Assembly (NCBI GenBank): GCA_963743275.1
Contig: CAVUPB010000002.1
Location: forward strand, 186,001-250,000
Direction: 5' to 3'
Source of the DNA: JALYLC01 sp963743275
GTDB taxonomy: Bacteria > Actinomycetota > Thermoleophilia > Gaiellales > JALYLC01
Length of the DNA stretch: 64,000 nucleotides
Positions 17,805 through 26,936 of the stretch are shown here, one piece after another. The first letter of the stretch is position 1, and each line of letters opens with the position of its first letter. A program made the position numbers and the translations under genes. The notes beneath the pieces are model-generated. The model made no database searches. It was not told the DNA's origin and worked only from the letters and a program-made list of their open reading frames with translations.

Positions 17805-18605
17805 GTGACGACGCCGGATGACCGCTATCGCGTGCAGAGCGTCGAGCGCGCCGTCTTCGTGCTCGGCGCCCTCGGAGACGCCGGGCCGGACGGGCTGACG
17901 CTCTCGGAGCTCAGCCGTGCGCTCGGCGCCTCCAAGAGCAGCGCGTTCGCGATCCTGCAGACGCTGCTCGGCTACGGATTCGTCGCCGATTCGGGTGCGG
18001 GCATGTCGCGCCGCTACCGCCTCGGCCTCGCGCTCGCGCGGCTCGGCGACCTCGTCGTCTCGCAGATCGCGCTGCGCGATGTGGCGCTCCCCGTGCTGCG
18101 CGACCTCACCGCGGCCACCGGGCTCACCTCGCGCGTGGCGGTGCTCGAAGCGCCCTACGCGGTCGTCATCGGCCGCGTCGACGCCGAGAGCAACGCCGTC
18201 CGCTTCGCCACGAACCTCTTCAAGCGCGAGCTGATGCACTGCTCCGCGGTCGGCAAGGCCATGCTCGCGGCCATCCCCGAGCCGGAGGCGCGCGGCTACC
18301 TGCTGCAGGCGGGCATGCCGCAGAAGACGCGCCACACCGTCACCGATCTCGAGGAGCTCATGCTCGAGCTCGCGGACGTCCGTCACAAGGGCTACTTCCT
18401 CGACGACGAGGAGGACGCCGAGGGCGTGTGCTGCATCGGCTCGCCGATCGTGCTCGACGGCGAGGTCTGCGCGGGGGCGATCAGCGTCACGGGGCTGAAG
18501 GTCGACGTCCCGGCATGGCGCCTCCACCAGATCGGCGAGAGCGTGCGCGACCACGCCGAAAGGGTCTCGCGGCTGCTCGCCGGAGCCCAGGCGGTGCCCG
18601 CGTGA
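17805..18605 (+). CDS. IclR-family transcriptional regulator
   Basis: 266 residues. N-terminal winged helix: SVERAVFVLGAL, LTLSELSRALGASKSSAFAILQTL, YGFV and YRLGLALARLG. C-terminal effector domain with ELMHCSAVGKAMLA, RHKGYFLDDEEDAEGVCCIGSPI and GAISVTG, typical of IclR. GTG at 17805 is taken as start because the segment upstream overlaps the palindrome. It overlaps the following dehydrogenase gene by GTGA, so regulator and enzyme are co-translated. Likely controls the sugar-acid genes on both sides. Confidence 0.92.
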   Translation: MTTPDDRYRVQSVERAVFVLGALGDAGPDGLTLSELSRALGASKSSAFAILQTLLGYGFVADSGAGMSRRYRLGLALARLGDLVVSQIALRDVALPVLRDLTAATGLTSRVAVLEAPYAVVIGRVDAESNAVRFATNLFKRELMHCSAVGKAMLAAIPEPEARGYLLQAGMPQKTRHTVTDLEELMLELADVRHKGYFLDDEEDAEGVCCIGSPIVLDGEVCAGAISVTGLKVDVPAWRLHQIGESVRDHAERVSRLLAGAQAVPA

Positions 18606-19624
18606 GACGCGCCCTCGTGGTCGAGGGGCCCGGCCGGCTCGCGCTGCTCGAGCGCGCGTCGCTCGAGCCGGGAGCGGGCGAAGTCGTCATCCGCCCGGCC
18701 TTCTGCGGCCTCTGCGGTACCGACGTCGAGTTGCGGGACGGCCTCGTCGATCCGGCCTTCGTGCGCTATCCGCTCACGCTCGGGCACGAGTGGTCGGGCG
18801 TCGTCGAGGCGGTCGGCACGGGCGTCTCGGGGGTCGTGCACGGCGATCGCGTCGTGGCCGAGTGCATCATCCCGTGCGGCACGTGCGGCCCCTGCCGGGC
18901 GGGCGCCACGAACGTCTGCACGACCTACGCCGAGCTCGGCTTCACCCACGAGGGCGGAGCGAGCGATCAGGTCGTCGTGCCGGCGCGGGTCGTGCACGTC
19001 CTCGCGCCCGGGGTGCCGCTGCTCGACGCGGCGCTGGTCGAGCCGGCCTCGGTCGTCATGCGCGGGCTCGAGAAGGCCACGCCCGAGCCGGGGCAGCGCG
19101 TGCTCGTGATCGGCGACGGCACGATCGGGCTGCTCGCGGCGCATCTCGCCTGCCTCTGGTCGCCGTCCGAGATCGTGATGCTCGGCCGGCGGCCCGAGCA
19201 GGCCGCGCTCGCCGCGAGCGCCGGTGCGACGGGCTTCACGACCGACGACGGCGTCGCCGAGGGCTTCGACTTCGTGATCGAGGCGGCCGGCGCGCCGCCG
19301 GCCATGACCCTCGCCGTGGGCGCGGCGCGCCGCGGAGGACGCGTGCTCCTGCTCGGCCTGCCGCCCGCGGGGCTCACGTTCGAGTTGCCCGCCGACCTGC
19401 TCGTGAACAACGACCTGACGCTCGCCGCGAGCTTCGGCTACACCTCGGCGGCCTGGAGCCGCGTCGTGCAGCTGCTCGCTTCGGGGCGCATCCGTCCCGG
19501 GCAGATCGTGACGCACCGCTTCCCGCTCGCGGACCACGCCGAGGCGTTTGCCGCACTCGCCCGGGCGGACGGCGCGCGCGGCAAGGTGATGCTCGAGATC
19601 ACCAGCCCCCGACCCAGCCGCTGA
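18602..19624 (+). CDS. zinc-dependent medium-chain alcohol/sugar dehydrogenase
   Basis: 340 residues. Catalytic zinc site FCGLCGTDVE and GHEWSG; structural zinc set CGTCGPCRAGATNVC; Rossmann motif VIGDGTIGLLAA. This pattern fits sorbitol/threonine/galactitol-type dehydrogenases. The GTG start overlaps the IclR stop. It probably performs the NAD(P)-dependent oxidation step of the surrounding sugar-acid pathway (inference). Its last 26 bp overlap the end of the convergent dehydratase gene. Confidence 0.88.
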   Translation: MRRALVVEGPGRLALLERASLEPGAGEVVIRPAFCGLCGTDVELRDGLVDPAFVRYPLTLGHEWSGVVEAVGTGVSGVVHGDRVVAECIIPCGTCGPCRAGATNVCTTYAELGFTHEGGASDQVVVPARVVHVLAPGVPLLDAALVEPASVVMRGLEKATPEPGQRVLVIGDGTIGLLAAHLACLWSPSEIVMLGRRPEQAALAASAGATGFTTDDGVAEGFDFVIEAAGAPPAMTLAVGAARRGGRVLLLGLPPAGLTFELPADLLVNNDLTLAASFGYTSAAWSRVVQLLASGRIRPGQIVTHRFPLADHAEAFAALARADGARGKVMLEITSPRPSR

Positions 19625-21347
19625 GCAATCCGAGCGGCTCGCTCTCGGCCGGCCTGCCCGGGATGGCGCGCAGGAAGTCGAAGTCGCAGCCCTGATCGGC
19701 CTGCAGCACGTGCTCGAGGAAGAGCGCCCCGTAGCCGCGCTCGTAGGCGGGCGCGCGCCGGGGCGTCGCGCCCAGGCGGCGCTCGATCTCGCCGGCCGGG
19801 ATGTCCAGGTCGATGCGCCGCGCCTCGACGTCGAGGACGATCGGATCGCCGTCGCGCACGGCCGCGAGCGGCCCGCCGGCAGCCGATTCCGGCGCGACGT
19901 GGAGCACGACCGTGCCGAACGCCGTGCCGCTCATGCGCGCGTCCGACACGCGCACCATGTCGGTCACGCCCTGGGCGAGCAGCTTCTTCGGGATCGGCAC
20001 CTGTCCCCATTCGGGCATGCCGGGGCCGCCGCGCGGGCCCGAGTTGCGGAGCACCAGCACCGTCTCGGCCGAGACGCCGAGCGCGGGGTCGTCGATGCGC
20101 GCCTGGACGTCGTAGACGTCCTCGAACACGAGCGCAGGGCCGCGGTGGCGCAGCAGCGCGGGGGAGGCGGCGCTCTGCTTGATCACGGCGCCGCCCGGCG
20201 CAAGGCTGCCGCGCAGGATGGCCAGGCCGCCCTGGGTGGCGAGCGGCTCGGCGAGCGTGGCGATCACGGCGCGGTCGAGCGTCTCCGCGCTCGCGTAGCC
20301 CTGCTCGAGCGTCTCGCCGGTGACCGTCGCCGCCCCGCCGTGCAGCAGCGGGGCCAGCTCCCTGAGCACGGCCTGGACGCCGCCGGCGCGGTGCAGGTGC
20401 TCGAAGAGGTGCTCCCCGGAGGGACGGAGGTTGCCGATCACCGGCGTGCGCCGGGAGAGCTCGTCGAAGCGATCGAGCGTGAGCGGCACGCCCAGCCGGC
20501 CCGCCAGCGCGAGCAGATGGACGACCGCGTTCGTGCCGCCGCCGAGCGCCATCAGGAGCGTGATGGCGTTGTCGAGCGACTCCGCCGTGAGGATCCGGGC
20601 CGGGGCCAGCCCCTCGCGCGCGAGCGCGACGGCACGCGTGCCCGTCAGCTCGGCCGCGCGCATGCGGGCGGCGTCCACGGCGGGGATCGTGGACGTGCCC
20701 GGGAGGCACATGCCGAGCGCCTCGACCAGGGCCGTCATCGTCGAAGCCGTGCCGAGCTCGTTGCAGTGCCCGAACGAGGGCGTCGCGGCGGCTTCGAGCT
20801 CGGCGAACGCCTCCTGCGACATCCGGCCCGCGCGCAGCTCGTCGGCGTAGTGCCACAGGTCGGTGCCGGCGCCCAGCTCGCGGCCCCGGAAGTACGCGGC
20901 CTGCGAGGGCCCGCCGGTCACCATGATCGCGGGCACCCCCGCGCTGACGGCTCCCATGAGCTGCGCCGGCACGGTCTTGTCGCAGCCGCCGAGCAGCACC
21001 ACGGCATCGAGCGGGTAGGAGCGGATGCACTCCTCGACGTCCATCGCCATGAGGTTGCGGAACAGCATCGCGCTCGGCTTCATGAGGTTCTCGCCGAGCG
21101 AGATCGTCGGGAACTCGAGCGGCAGCCCGCCCGCCTGGAGGACGCCGCGCTTGGCGGCCTCGGCCAGCCCGCGGAAGTGCAGGTTGCAGTTGACGAGCTC
21201 CGACCACGAGTTGCAGATGCCGATGATCGGCCGGCCGTCGAGCGCGGCGCGCGAGATGCCCTCGGCGTGCAGCGAGGCGCGGTGGATGAAGCCCGCGAGG
21301 TCGTTGGCGCCGAACCAGCGCGCACTCCGCAGGGGATTGCGTTCCAC
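19599..21347 (-). CDS. IlvD/EDD-family dehydratase, probably [2Fe-2S] sugar-acid dehydratase
   Basis: 582 residues. Cys residues at about 54 (LVNCN), 122 (GGCDKT) and 195 (FGHCNE) have spacings of 68 and 73, which from memory are the spacings of the [2Fe-2S] ligands in arabinonate/xylonate dehydratases. The C-terminal VSDARMSGTAFGTVVLH motif is typical of the family. It would convert an aldonic acid to a 2-keto-3-deoxy acid, passing it to the divergent DapA-family aldolase. GTG at 21347 is preferred; the next in-frame start would overlap the neighbour's coding region. Confidence 0.85.
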   Translation of the reverse strand: MERNPLRSARWFGANDLAGFIHRASLHAEGISRAALDGRPIIGICNSWSELVNCNLHFRGLAEAAKRGVLQAGGLPLEFPTISLGENLMKPSAMLFRNLMAMDVEECIRSYPLDAVVLLGGCDKTVPAQLMGAVSAGVPAIMVTGGPSQAAYFRGRELGAGTDLWHYADELRAGRMSQEAFAELEAAATPSFGHCNELGTASTMTALVEALGMCLPGTSTIPAVDAARMRAAELTGTRAVALAREGLAPARILTAESLDNAITLLMALGGGTNAVVHLLALAGRLGVPLTLDRFDELSRRTPVIGNLRPSGEHLFEHLHRAGGVQAVLRELAPLLHGGAATVTGETLEQGYASAETLDRAVIATLAEPLATQGGLAILRGSLAPGGAVIKQSAASPALLRHRGPALVFEDVYDVQARIDDPALGVSAETVLVLRNSGPRGGPGMPEWGQVPIPKKLLAQGVTDMVRVSDARMSGTAFGTVVLHVAPESAAGGPLAAVRDGDPIVLDVEARRIDLDIPAGEIERRLGATPRRAPAYERGYGALFLEHVLQADQGCDFDFLRAIPGRPAESEPLGLLSGWVGGW

Positions 21348-21400
21348 GGGGTCGGAGCCTAGCCCGCGGTCTCGCAGGGCCGCGACGGTACGATCGCCGC

Positions 21401-22276
21401 GTGACCCGGCTGACCGGATTCGTGCCACCGATCGCGACCCCGTTCCGCGACGGCGCCCTCGATCTCGCGAGCCTCGACCGGCTGCTCGATCACCTCGCGG
21501 AGCACGTGTCCGGGTATCTCGTCGGCGGCAGCGTGGGCGAGGTGCCGAGCCTCACGCTCGAGGAGCGCGCCGCGCTCATGCGAGCGGCGGCCGGGCGAAC
21601 GCCCGCCGGGCACTCGCTCGCGGTCTCGATCTCGGACAACGCGATCGCCAACTCGCGCCGGCTGTCGGAGGTCGCAGGCGAGGTCGGGGCGGACGTGCTG
21701 ATGCTCTCGTGCCCGAACTACTACGCCAACGACCTGCAGATGCTGATCGAGTACTTCGGCGCCGTCGGCGAGTTCGCGAGCGCGGACATCTGCCTCTACG
21801 ACAATCCGCTCGCCTCGCACACCTTGCTTTCCGTCGCGGACATCCGGGCGCTCGCGGAAGCCGTTCCGCGCCTCACGCACGTCAAGGTCACCGACACCGC
21901 GATCGACAAGGTCGCGGCGCTGCGCGAAGCCACCGGCCTCGTCATCTGCGCGGGCGACGACGCGGTCGTCTGGAACCAGTTCGCCCGCGGCGTCGACGCG
22001 GCGATGATCGCCCTGCCGATGATCGCCCCGGAGATCGCGGCGAGCATGTGGAGCGCGTATGCGCGCGGTGCGCTGGACGACGCCTTCGCGGCCTACGCAC
22101 GGGCGGCGCCCTTCCTGCACTGCTCGCTCGGCGCGGCCGACTACGTCGGCGTGATCAAGACCGTGCTCCACCACCGGGGCATCATCGCGTCGGCCGAGGT
22201 GCGCCTGCCGCTCGTCGCCCTGCCCGCGGCGCGCACGGCCGAGGTCATCGCGTCGCTCGCCTCGCTCGCTCCGTAG
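21401..22276 (+). CDS. dihydrodipicolinate synthase/N-acetylneuraminate lyase family aldolase
   Basis: 291 residues of class I (beta/alpha)8 aldolase. GGSVGEVPSL corresponds to the GGTTGE phosphate/carboxylate-binding loop, CPNYYAN carries the catalytic Tyr and HVKVTD the Schiff-base Lys. Next to a sugar-acid dehydratase, cleavage of a 2-keto-3-deoxy sugar acid is more likely than lysine synthesis (inference). Divergent from the dehydratase with about 50 bp between starts. Confidence 0.85.
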   Translation: MTRLTGFVPPIATPFRDGALDLASLDRLLDHLAEHVSGYLVGGSVGEVPSLTLEERAALMRAAAGRTPAGHSLAVSISDNAIANSRRLSEVAGEVGADVLMLSCPNYYANDLQMLIEYFGAVGEFASADICLYDNPLASHTLLSVADIRALAEAVPRLTHVKVTDTAIDKVAALREATGLVICAGDDAVVWNQFARGVDAAMIALPMIAPEIAASMWSAYARGALDDAFAAYARAAPFLHCSLGAADYVGVIKTVLHHRGIIASAEVRLPLVALPAARTAEVIASLASLAP

Positions 22277-22286
22277 GCCGGAGCGC

Positions 22287-22314
22287 GCGGCGGCGACGCC
22301 CGAGGCGCCGCCGC
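22287..22314. terminator. hairpin between convergent genes
   Basis: GCGGCGGCG and CGCCGCCGC arms around a 10-base loop, 10 bp after the aldolase stop and 12 bp before the end of the convergent phosphoesterase. Likely bidirectional; no T tract. Confidence 0.55.
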
Positions 22315-22326
22315 CGCATCGCCGGT

Positions 22327-23499
22327 TCAGGCGCCGAACAGGTCGCCGAGCTGCCCGGACTTGCCGATCGAGCAGGTGCTGTTGATGCACCCGAGATGCC
22401 AGAGGTTCTCGATCGTGGCGAGCAGCGAGTAGTGGTTCGCGGCCACCGACGAGGACTGGCCGCCGCCGTTCGAGTTGACGACGATCAGCGGCGCGTGCGC
22501 GCCGCCGAGCACGACGCCGTTCTTCCCGGTCGGGCTGCCGCAGCAGCCGTCGATCCCCGCGTAGTCGTCCTCGTCCCAGACGATGACGATCGACGACGGC
22601 TCCTTGCGCCACGTGCGCGAGTGCATGATCAGGCGCACGGTCTTCTTGAGGAACCGGTCGCCGAGCTGGATCACGCCGTGGTCGAGCCCGGAGTCCGGGA
22701 AGCCGCACGTCGGGTTGCCGATCAGCGCGGCGGTCGACGGCGAGATCCCGTGCATGTCGTTGCACTGGTCGGGGCTGATCCAGACCAGGTTCGGGAGCTT
22801 GCGCGAGTGCAGGTCGGCCGCGAAGCGCTTGTACGTGAACGGCACGATGTTGGCGAGCCGCGGGCTTCCCGGGTAGTTGACGTCCGCGAAGTACATGAAC
22901 GGATTGTGCTTCTGGGCGTACAGCTTGACGGTGGTGGGACCCGCCGGCGTGTCGAGCACCGGCCAGTACTCGACCTGGGAGCCGACCTCCGGCATCGACT
23001 GCATGTAGGCCCGCCAGCTCAGGTGCTGCGCCTCGAGCTGGTCGACGAGGTTGGCGCCCTTGAAGAGGTGCGGCGTCGCCGAGGCGCTCGCGATCTGCGC
23101 GGGCGTGAGGTAGTCGCCGGCGGTGCCGTCGCCGGACCCCGGGATGAACTCCTCCGGCGCGCAGAGCACGTCGGCGCCGGCCTTGCAGTCGTCCCAGATG
23201 CCCTGGAAGCTGCCCGAGAAGAGCGAGAGATAGTTCGGCAGGCTCGGGTGCGTCACCCCGAAGTAGTCGTTCGCGACGTTGGCGTGCTTGGCCAGCTTGT
23301 TGATGAAGGGGGCGTCCGCCGTGTTGCCGAGGATCTCCGCAGTGCCGTGGTTCTCCATCATGATCACGAAGATGTGCTTCGGCGCCGCGCCTCGATTCTG
23401 GTGCGTGGCCGGATGCGCCGACGCGGTCTGCGCCAGACCCGCAGACAGTGCGAGCGCAGCGGCAAGGCCGAGCGCAACCCGCACGAGTCGGTTCTTCAC
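22327..23499 (-). CDS. secreted phosphoesterase (phospholipase C/acid phosphatase family)
   Basis: 390 residues from GTG at 23499 (GGGAG upstream). Signal peptide VKNRLVRVALGLAAALALS ending at ASAHP. The mature enzyme has the alkaline-phosphatase-like fold: IFVIMMENHGT with the metal-binding Glu/Asn, GVTHPSLPNYLSLFSG, WISPDQCNDMHG, IVIVWDEDDYAG and GGAHAPLIVV. It would release phosphate from organic esters outside the cell. Four Cys near the end (GCINSTC and others) may be bridged. Regulation by phosphate is common for the family, but I saw no Pho box. Confidence 0.85.
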   Translation of the reverse strand: MKNRLVRVALGLAAALALSAGLAQTASAHPATHQNRGAAPKHIFVIMMENHGTAEILGNTADAPFINKLAKHANVANDYFGVTHPSLPNYLSLFSGSFQGIWDDCKAGADVLCAPEEFIPGSGDGTAGDYLTPAQIASASATPHLFKGANLVDQLEAQHLSWRAYMQSMPEVGSQVEYWPVLDTPAGPTTVKLYAQKHNPFMYFADVNYPGSPRLANIVPFTYKRFAADLHSRKLPNLVWISPDQCNDMHGISPSTAALIGNPTCGFPDSGLDHGVIQLGDRFLKKTVRLIMHSRTWRKEPSSIVIVWDEDDYAGIDGCCGSPTGKNGVVLGGAHAPLIVVNSNGGGQSSSVAANHYSLLATIENLWHLGCINSTCSIGKSGQLGDLFGA

Positions 23500-23761
23500 A
23501 GCAGCTCTCCCTTCTCCGTGATACCGGTCGCGCCGCCCACCGCCCGGCTGCGACCCGGCGCGCCCGCACGTGCAGGCGCGTCTCCTGTGACCAACCGCGT
23601 CCGGCGGCCCTGCGATGGGAGCCGCCGCCGGCGCGCATCGAGAGTACACACCCGATCGGCGATGCGACAAGCCGTCCGCGCGGGCGCCGAACGCTGCGTG
23701 CAGCTCGAGCCTCTAACGTGCCGGCACGCCGCGACGAGTGGGGAAGGGTGAGGTCGAGCTG

Positions 23762-25030
23762 ATGCCAGGGAGGGCCGCTGTGGACGCCGGCGAGGTGCAC
23801 TCGTGGCTCGAGGCGCGCGCCGAGCAGATGGCGGAGCTGGTCGAGTCGCTCGTGGCGATCGACAGCGAGAATCCGCCGGGCCGCGCGCTCGGCCGCTGCG
23901 GCCGCCTGCTCCGGGACGCGATGACCGGCCTGGATCTCTCGCCCGAGCTGATCGAGCTGTCGCCCAGCCCTGGCCTGGAGGAGCCGTGCATCGTTCGCGG
24001 GAGCGCCGGCCAGGGCGCGGGGACGGTCTACTTCCACGGGCACTTCGACGTCGTCCCGGCGCAGTCGCGGGAGCAGTTCCGGCCGCTGCGCGCGAACGGC
24101 CGCATCGTCGGACGCGGCAGCGCCGACATGAAGGGCGGGCTCGTGAGCATGCTCTACGGCGCCGCCGCGGCGCGCGCTCTCGGCCTGCTCGGCGAGCGCA
24201 GGATCGTCCTGCACCTGGTGTGCGACGAGGAGACCGGCAGCGTCGCCGGCAGCGGTCACCTGCGCGAGGCCGGGATGATCGACGACCGCGCGCTCGCGAT
24301 GATCACGGCCGAGCCGACCGGCGGCGTCGTCTGGCACGCAAGCCGCGGTGCGATCACGCTCCGCGTCACCGTGGAAGGCCGCCCGGCGCACGTCGGGCAG
24401 GCGCATCTCGGCGTCAACGCGTTCGAGCAGATGGTGCAGATCGCCGAGCCGCTCGCCGACCTCGCCCACGAGCTGCTCGCGCGCCGCACGGACTATCCCG
24501 TCGAGAGCGAGGAGGCGCGCGGGTCGATGCTCGTCGTCGGTGGCGCTTCGGGGAGCGGCGCGAACTTCAACGTCGTGCCAGGCACGGCGTGGTTCTCGGT
24601 CGACCGGCGCTTCAATCCCGAGGAGGACCTGGCCGAGGAGGTCACGCGCCTGACGGCGACGATCGAGGCAGCGGCCGCGCGCGCCGGCGCACGGGTCGGC
24701 ATCGACGTCCTCCAGCGGCAGCCGTCCGCCGGCACGAGCGCGGAGCATCCCGCCGCCGTCGCGCTCGCGCGCTGCGTCGAGATCGTCGAGGGCGAGCCGC
24801 CGCGCTTCGAGCTGTGCCCGGGCGTGCTGGAGACTCGCTGGTACGCCCAGCTGGGGATTCCCGCCTTTGCGTACGGCGCGGGGCGCCTCGACGTCTCCCA
24901 CGGCCCCGACGAGTACATCGACGAGGCCGCCATGCGCCGCTGCGCGGCGGTCTACGCGCTGTTCGCCGGCGAAGCGCCCGGCACGCCTAGCCGGCGCTCT
25001 GGATCACGCTCCGGAACTCGTCCGCAGTGA
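23762..25030 (+). CDS. M20-family metallopeptidase (ArgE/DapE/CPG2 type)
   Basis: About 422 residues. FHGHFDVVPA supplies the first metal His and Asp, GRGSADMKGG the bridging Asp, CDEETGS the catalytic Glu pair and ITAEPTGG the next ligand; SHGPDEYID near the end gives the last His. The inserted lid domain runs from about residue 200 to 310. It hydrolyses an N-acyl amino acid or peptide. ATG at 23762 is favoured over the GTG at 23738 because a purine-rich AGGGTGAGG lies upstream. The 3' end overlaps the convergent GYD gene by 44 bp. Confidence 0.87.
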   Translation: MPGRAAVDAGEVHSWLEARAEQMAELVESLVAIDSENPPGRALGRCGRLLRDAMTGLDLSPELIELSPSPGLEEPCIVRGSAGQGAGTVYFHGHFDVVPAQSREQFRPLRANGRIVGRGSADMKGGLVSMLYGAAAARALGLLGERRIVLHLVCDEETGSVAGSGHLREAGMIDDRALAMITAEPTGGVVWHASRGAITLRVTVEGRPAHVGQAHLGVNAFEQMVQIAEPLADLAHELLARRTDYPVESEEARGSMLVVGGASGSGANFNVVPGTAWFSVDRRFNPEEDLAEEVTRLTATIEAAAARAGARVGIDVLQRQPSAGTSAEHPAAVALARCVEIVEGEPPRFELCPGVLETRWYAQLGIPAFAYGAGRLDVSHGPDEYIDEAAMRRCAAVYALFAGEAPGTPSRRSGSRSGTRPQ

Positions 25031-25280
25031 ATCCGCGCATCGTCGTCGTGCGGAGATTGCCCTGGGCGCCCAATGCGAGGAGGGCGGCCGAGAGGCTTGC
25101 GTCATCGGGCGCCTCGGCGACGCAGACGAGGTCGTAGGCGCCGATCGTCCAGTAGATGTCCTTGAGCGTGATGCCCTTGGCTGCGAGGGCCGTGCGGGCG
25201 CCATCCGCGCGATCGATCGAGTCCTTGAAGCGCTGGACGCCCTGATCCGTCCAGTTCATGAGCAGGACGTAATGCGGCAT
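24987..25280 (-). CDS. GYD-domain protein
   Basis: 97 residues. YVLLMNWTDQGVQRFKDS, the family signature IGAYDLVCVAEAPDD and ALGAQGNLRTTTMRGFT place it in the GYD family of small dimeric alpha/beta-barrel proteins, whose function is unknown. Strong GGAGGG upstream of ATG. Divergent from the next small gene, which encodes another predicted alpha/beta-barrel protein, across a 180-bp gap in which I saw no clear signal. Confidence 0.8.
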   Translation of the reverse strand: MPHYVLLMNWTDQGVQRFKDSIDRADGARTALAAKGITLKDIYWTIGAYDLVCVAEAPDDASLSAALLALGAQGNLRTTTMRGFTADEFRSVIQSAG

Positions 25281-25460
25281 GGTCGTTCCCTCCGGTCGGC
25301 GGTGAGGTACCGAGTCAACAGGCAGGGCCGGCCCGCGTCAACACGGATCGCGGACCGCGGCGGGAGGGATTGGCCGTGCTCGGGATCGTCCGGTACAGTC
25401 GGCGCGCCCTCGTGCACATCGCAACGTGCCGTCCGTGAGCGTCCGAAAGGAACACCCACC

Positions 25461-25736
25461 ATGGCCCTCGGCTTCTACTTCACGCCCGCCGGGTTCACGC
25501 CGGCGATCTACGACGAGGCGGTCGGCAAGCTCGCCGCGGCCGGCGCCGCAGCCCCGCCGGGCCGGATCTACCACGTCGCCCTCGAGAGCGGTGGCCTGAT
25601 CCAGGTGTTCGACGTGTGGGAGTCCCAGGAGGCCTTCGAGGCGTTCGGGGCCACGCTGGTGCCGATCATGGGTGCCCTCGGAGTGGATCCCGGCGAGCCG
25701 ATGGTCGCCGAGGTGCACAACGTCATCGCCGGCTGA
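25461..25736 (+). CDS. small protein, probable dimeric alpha/beta barrel
   Basis: 91 residues beginning MALGFYFTPAGFTPAIYDEA and continuing with GRIYHVALESGGLIQVFDVWES. The alternation of strands and helices and the length suggest an ABM/ferredoxin-like barrel, but no family signature is decisive. GAAAGGAAC is 8 bases before ATG. Followed 47 bp later by a cupin gene on the same strand. Function unknown. Confidence 0.65.
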   Translation: MALGFYFTPAGFTPAIYDEAVGKLAAAGAAAPPGRIYHVALESGGLIQVFDVWESQEAFEAFGATLVPIMGALGVDPGEPMVAEVHNVIAG

Positions 25737-25783
25737 GCCGCGGAAGGGCGCGTGGGGGAGCGGATGCTCCCTATGATCGCCCG

Positions 25784-26173
25784 ATGCCGGAATGCAGGAT
25801 CATCCGCGGCGGAGCGGGCTTCCGCGGCCGCCAGGGCCTCGACTACTTCTCCGGCGTCTCGAGCGAGAGCACCGGTGCGCAGGCGATCTGCATGCACCTG
25901 CTCGAGATGCCCCCGGGCGCCAGCGCCAGGCCGCACTACCACGAGGCCCACGAGACCGCGATCTTCGTGCTCGCAGGCGCGGCCGAGATGCGCCACGGCC
26001 CGAACCTCGAGCACGTCATGCAGGCCCGTGCGGGCGACTTCATCTACATCCCCGCGGGCGTTCCCCACCAGCCGTACAACCCGAACGACCAGACGGTTCG
26101 CGCCGTCATCGCGCGTACGGACCCGAACGAGCAGGAGAGCGTCGTGCTCGTCGAGGGTCCGGAGCCGGGCTGA
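25784..26173 (+). CDS. single-domain cupin protein
   Basis: 129 residues. First cupin motif PHYHEAHETAIFVLAG has the metal-binding His-His-Glu; second motif PAGVPHQPYNP has the last His. Probably a metal-binding beta-barrel with sensing or small-molecule enzyme function that cannot be narrowed. Start ATG at 25784; no strong ribosome site. Confidence 0.8.
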   Translation: MPECRIIRGGAGFRGRQGLDYFSGVSSESTGAQAICMHLLEMPPGASARPHYHEAHETAIFVLAGAAEMRHGPNLEHVMQARAGDFIYIPAGVPHQPYNPNDQTVRAVIARTDPNEQESVVLVEGPEPG

Positions 26174-26249
26174 CGCCTGCGCGCGCGGCGGGGCCGGCGG
26201 AGTGCGGACGCGCACCGTGCTTCCTCGGCGTCCGGCTGCGCGCGGATGC

Positions 26250-26295
26250 TCGTATTCAGCATATGAAACGCATAATCAACATACGACTAATACGA
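26250..26295. promoter_or_regulatory. AT-rich operator/promoter of the TetR gene
   Basis: A sudden AT-rich island in GC-rich DNA. TCGTATT and AATACGA form 7-base arms 32 bp apart, and an inner TATG/CATA pair lies between. The right arm touches the TetR start codon, so repressor binding would block both transcription and initiation. Autoregulation is inferred. Confidence 0.55.
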
Positions 26296-26936
26296 TGAAC
26301 GCTCGGCGTCCCTATCGCTCGCCCGCCCGCGAAGCCCAGGCCCGTGCCACGCGCGCCCGGATCCTCGCTGCGACTCGGAGGCTGTTTCTCGAGCGCGGCT
26401 ACGCAGCGACGACGATGCGGCAGATCGCGCACGAGGGCGCGGTCGCATTGCCCACGCTGACGGGGCTCTTCCCGAGCAAGCGGGCGCTCCTCGACGAGGT
26501 GCTGCGCTCGCTCCGCGGCGACGGCGACGACGCGTCGCCGCACGCCGACGCCGTCGAGGAAATCCTGCGAGCGCCCGATCCAGGCGAGCTGATCGCCCGC
26601 GTGGCGGCCCTGGATCGCGGTGCGAACGAAGAGGCCTTCGAGCTCCTCGAGATCCTGCGGACCGCCGCCGTCGTCGAGCCCGAGATGGAGGCTCGGCGCC
26701 GCGCCGGGGCGGACGATCGCCGTCGCGATCGGGCGCGCATCGCCCGCGAGCTCGCGCGCCGCGGGGCGCTGCCGCCGGAGATCTCGGTGCGGCAGGCGAC
26801 GGACGTGCTCTGGTTCTACGGCTCGGCCGACACCTATCGCCTGCTCGTCGCCGACGCCGGCTGGACGCCTCAGCGCTTCGAGCGCTTCGTCCGAGACGCG
26901 TTGACGGCCGCTCTCGTCGACGAGGCCGGAGCATGA
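26295..26936 (+). CDS. TetR-family transcriptional regulator
   Basis: 213 residues. N-terminal DNA-binding domain: RARILAATRRLFLERGYAATT, MRQIAHEGAVALPTLTGLFPSKRALLDEVL. The C-terminal ligand domain is unassigned. The ATG overlaps the right arm of the proposed operator. Overlaps the GNAT gene downstream by ATGA. Probably represses itself and the acetyltransferase. Confidence 0.88.
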   Translation: MNARRPYRSPAREAQARATRARILAATRRLFLERGYAATTMRQIAHEGAVALPTLTGLFPSKRALLDEVLRSLRGDGDDASPHADAVEEILRAPDPGELIARVAALDRGANEEAFELLEILRTAAVVEPEMEARRRAGADDRRRDRARIARELARRGALPPEISVRQATDVLWFYGSADTYRLLVADAGWTPQRFERFVRDALTAALVDEAGA

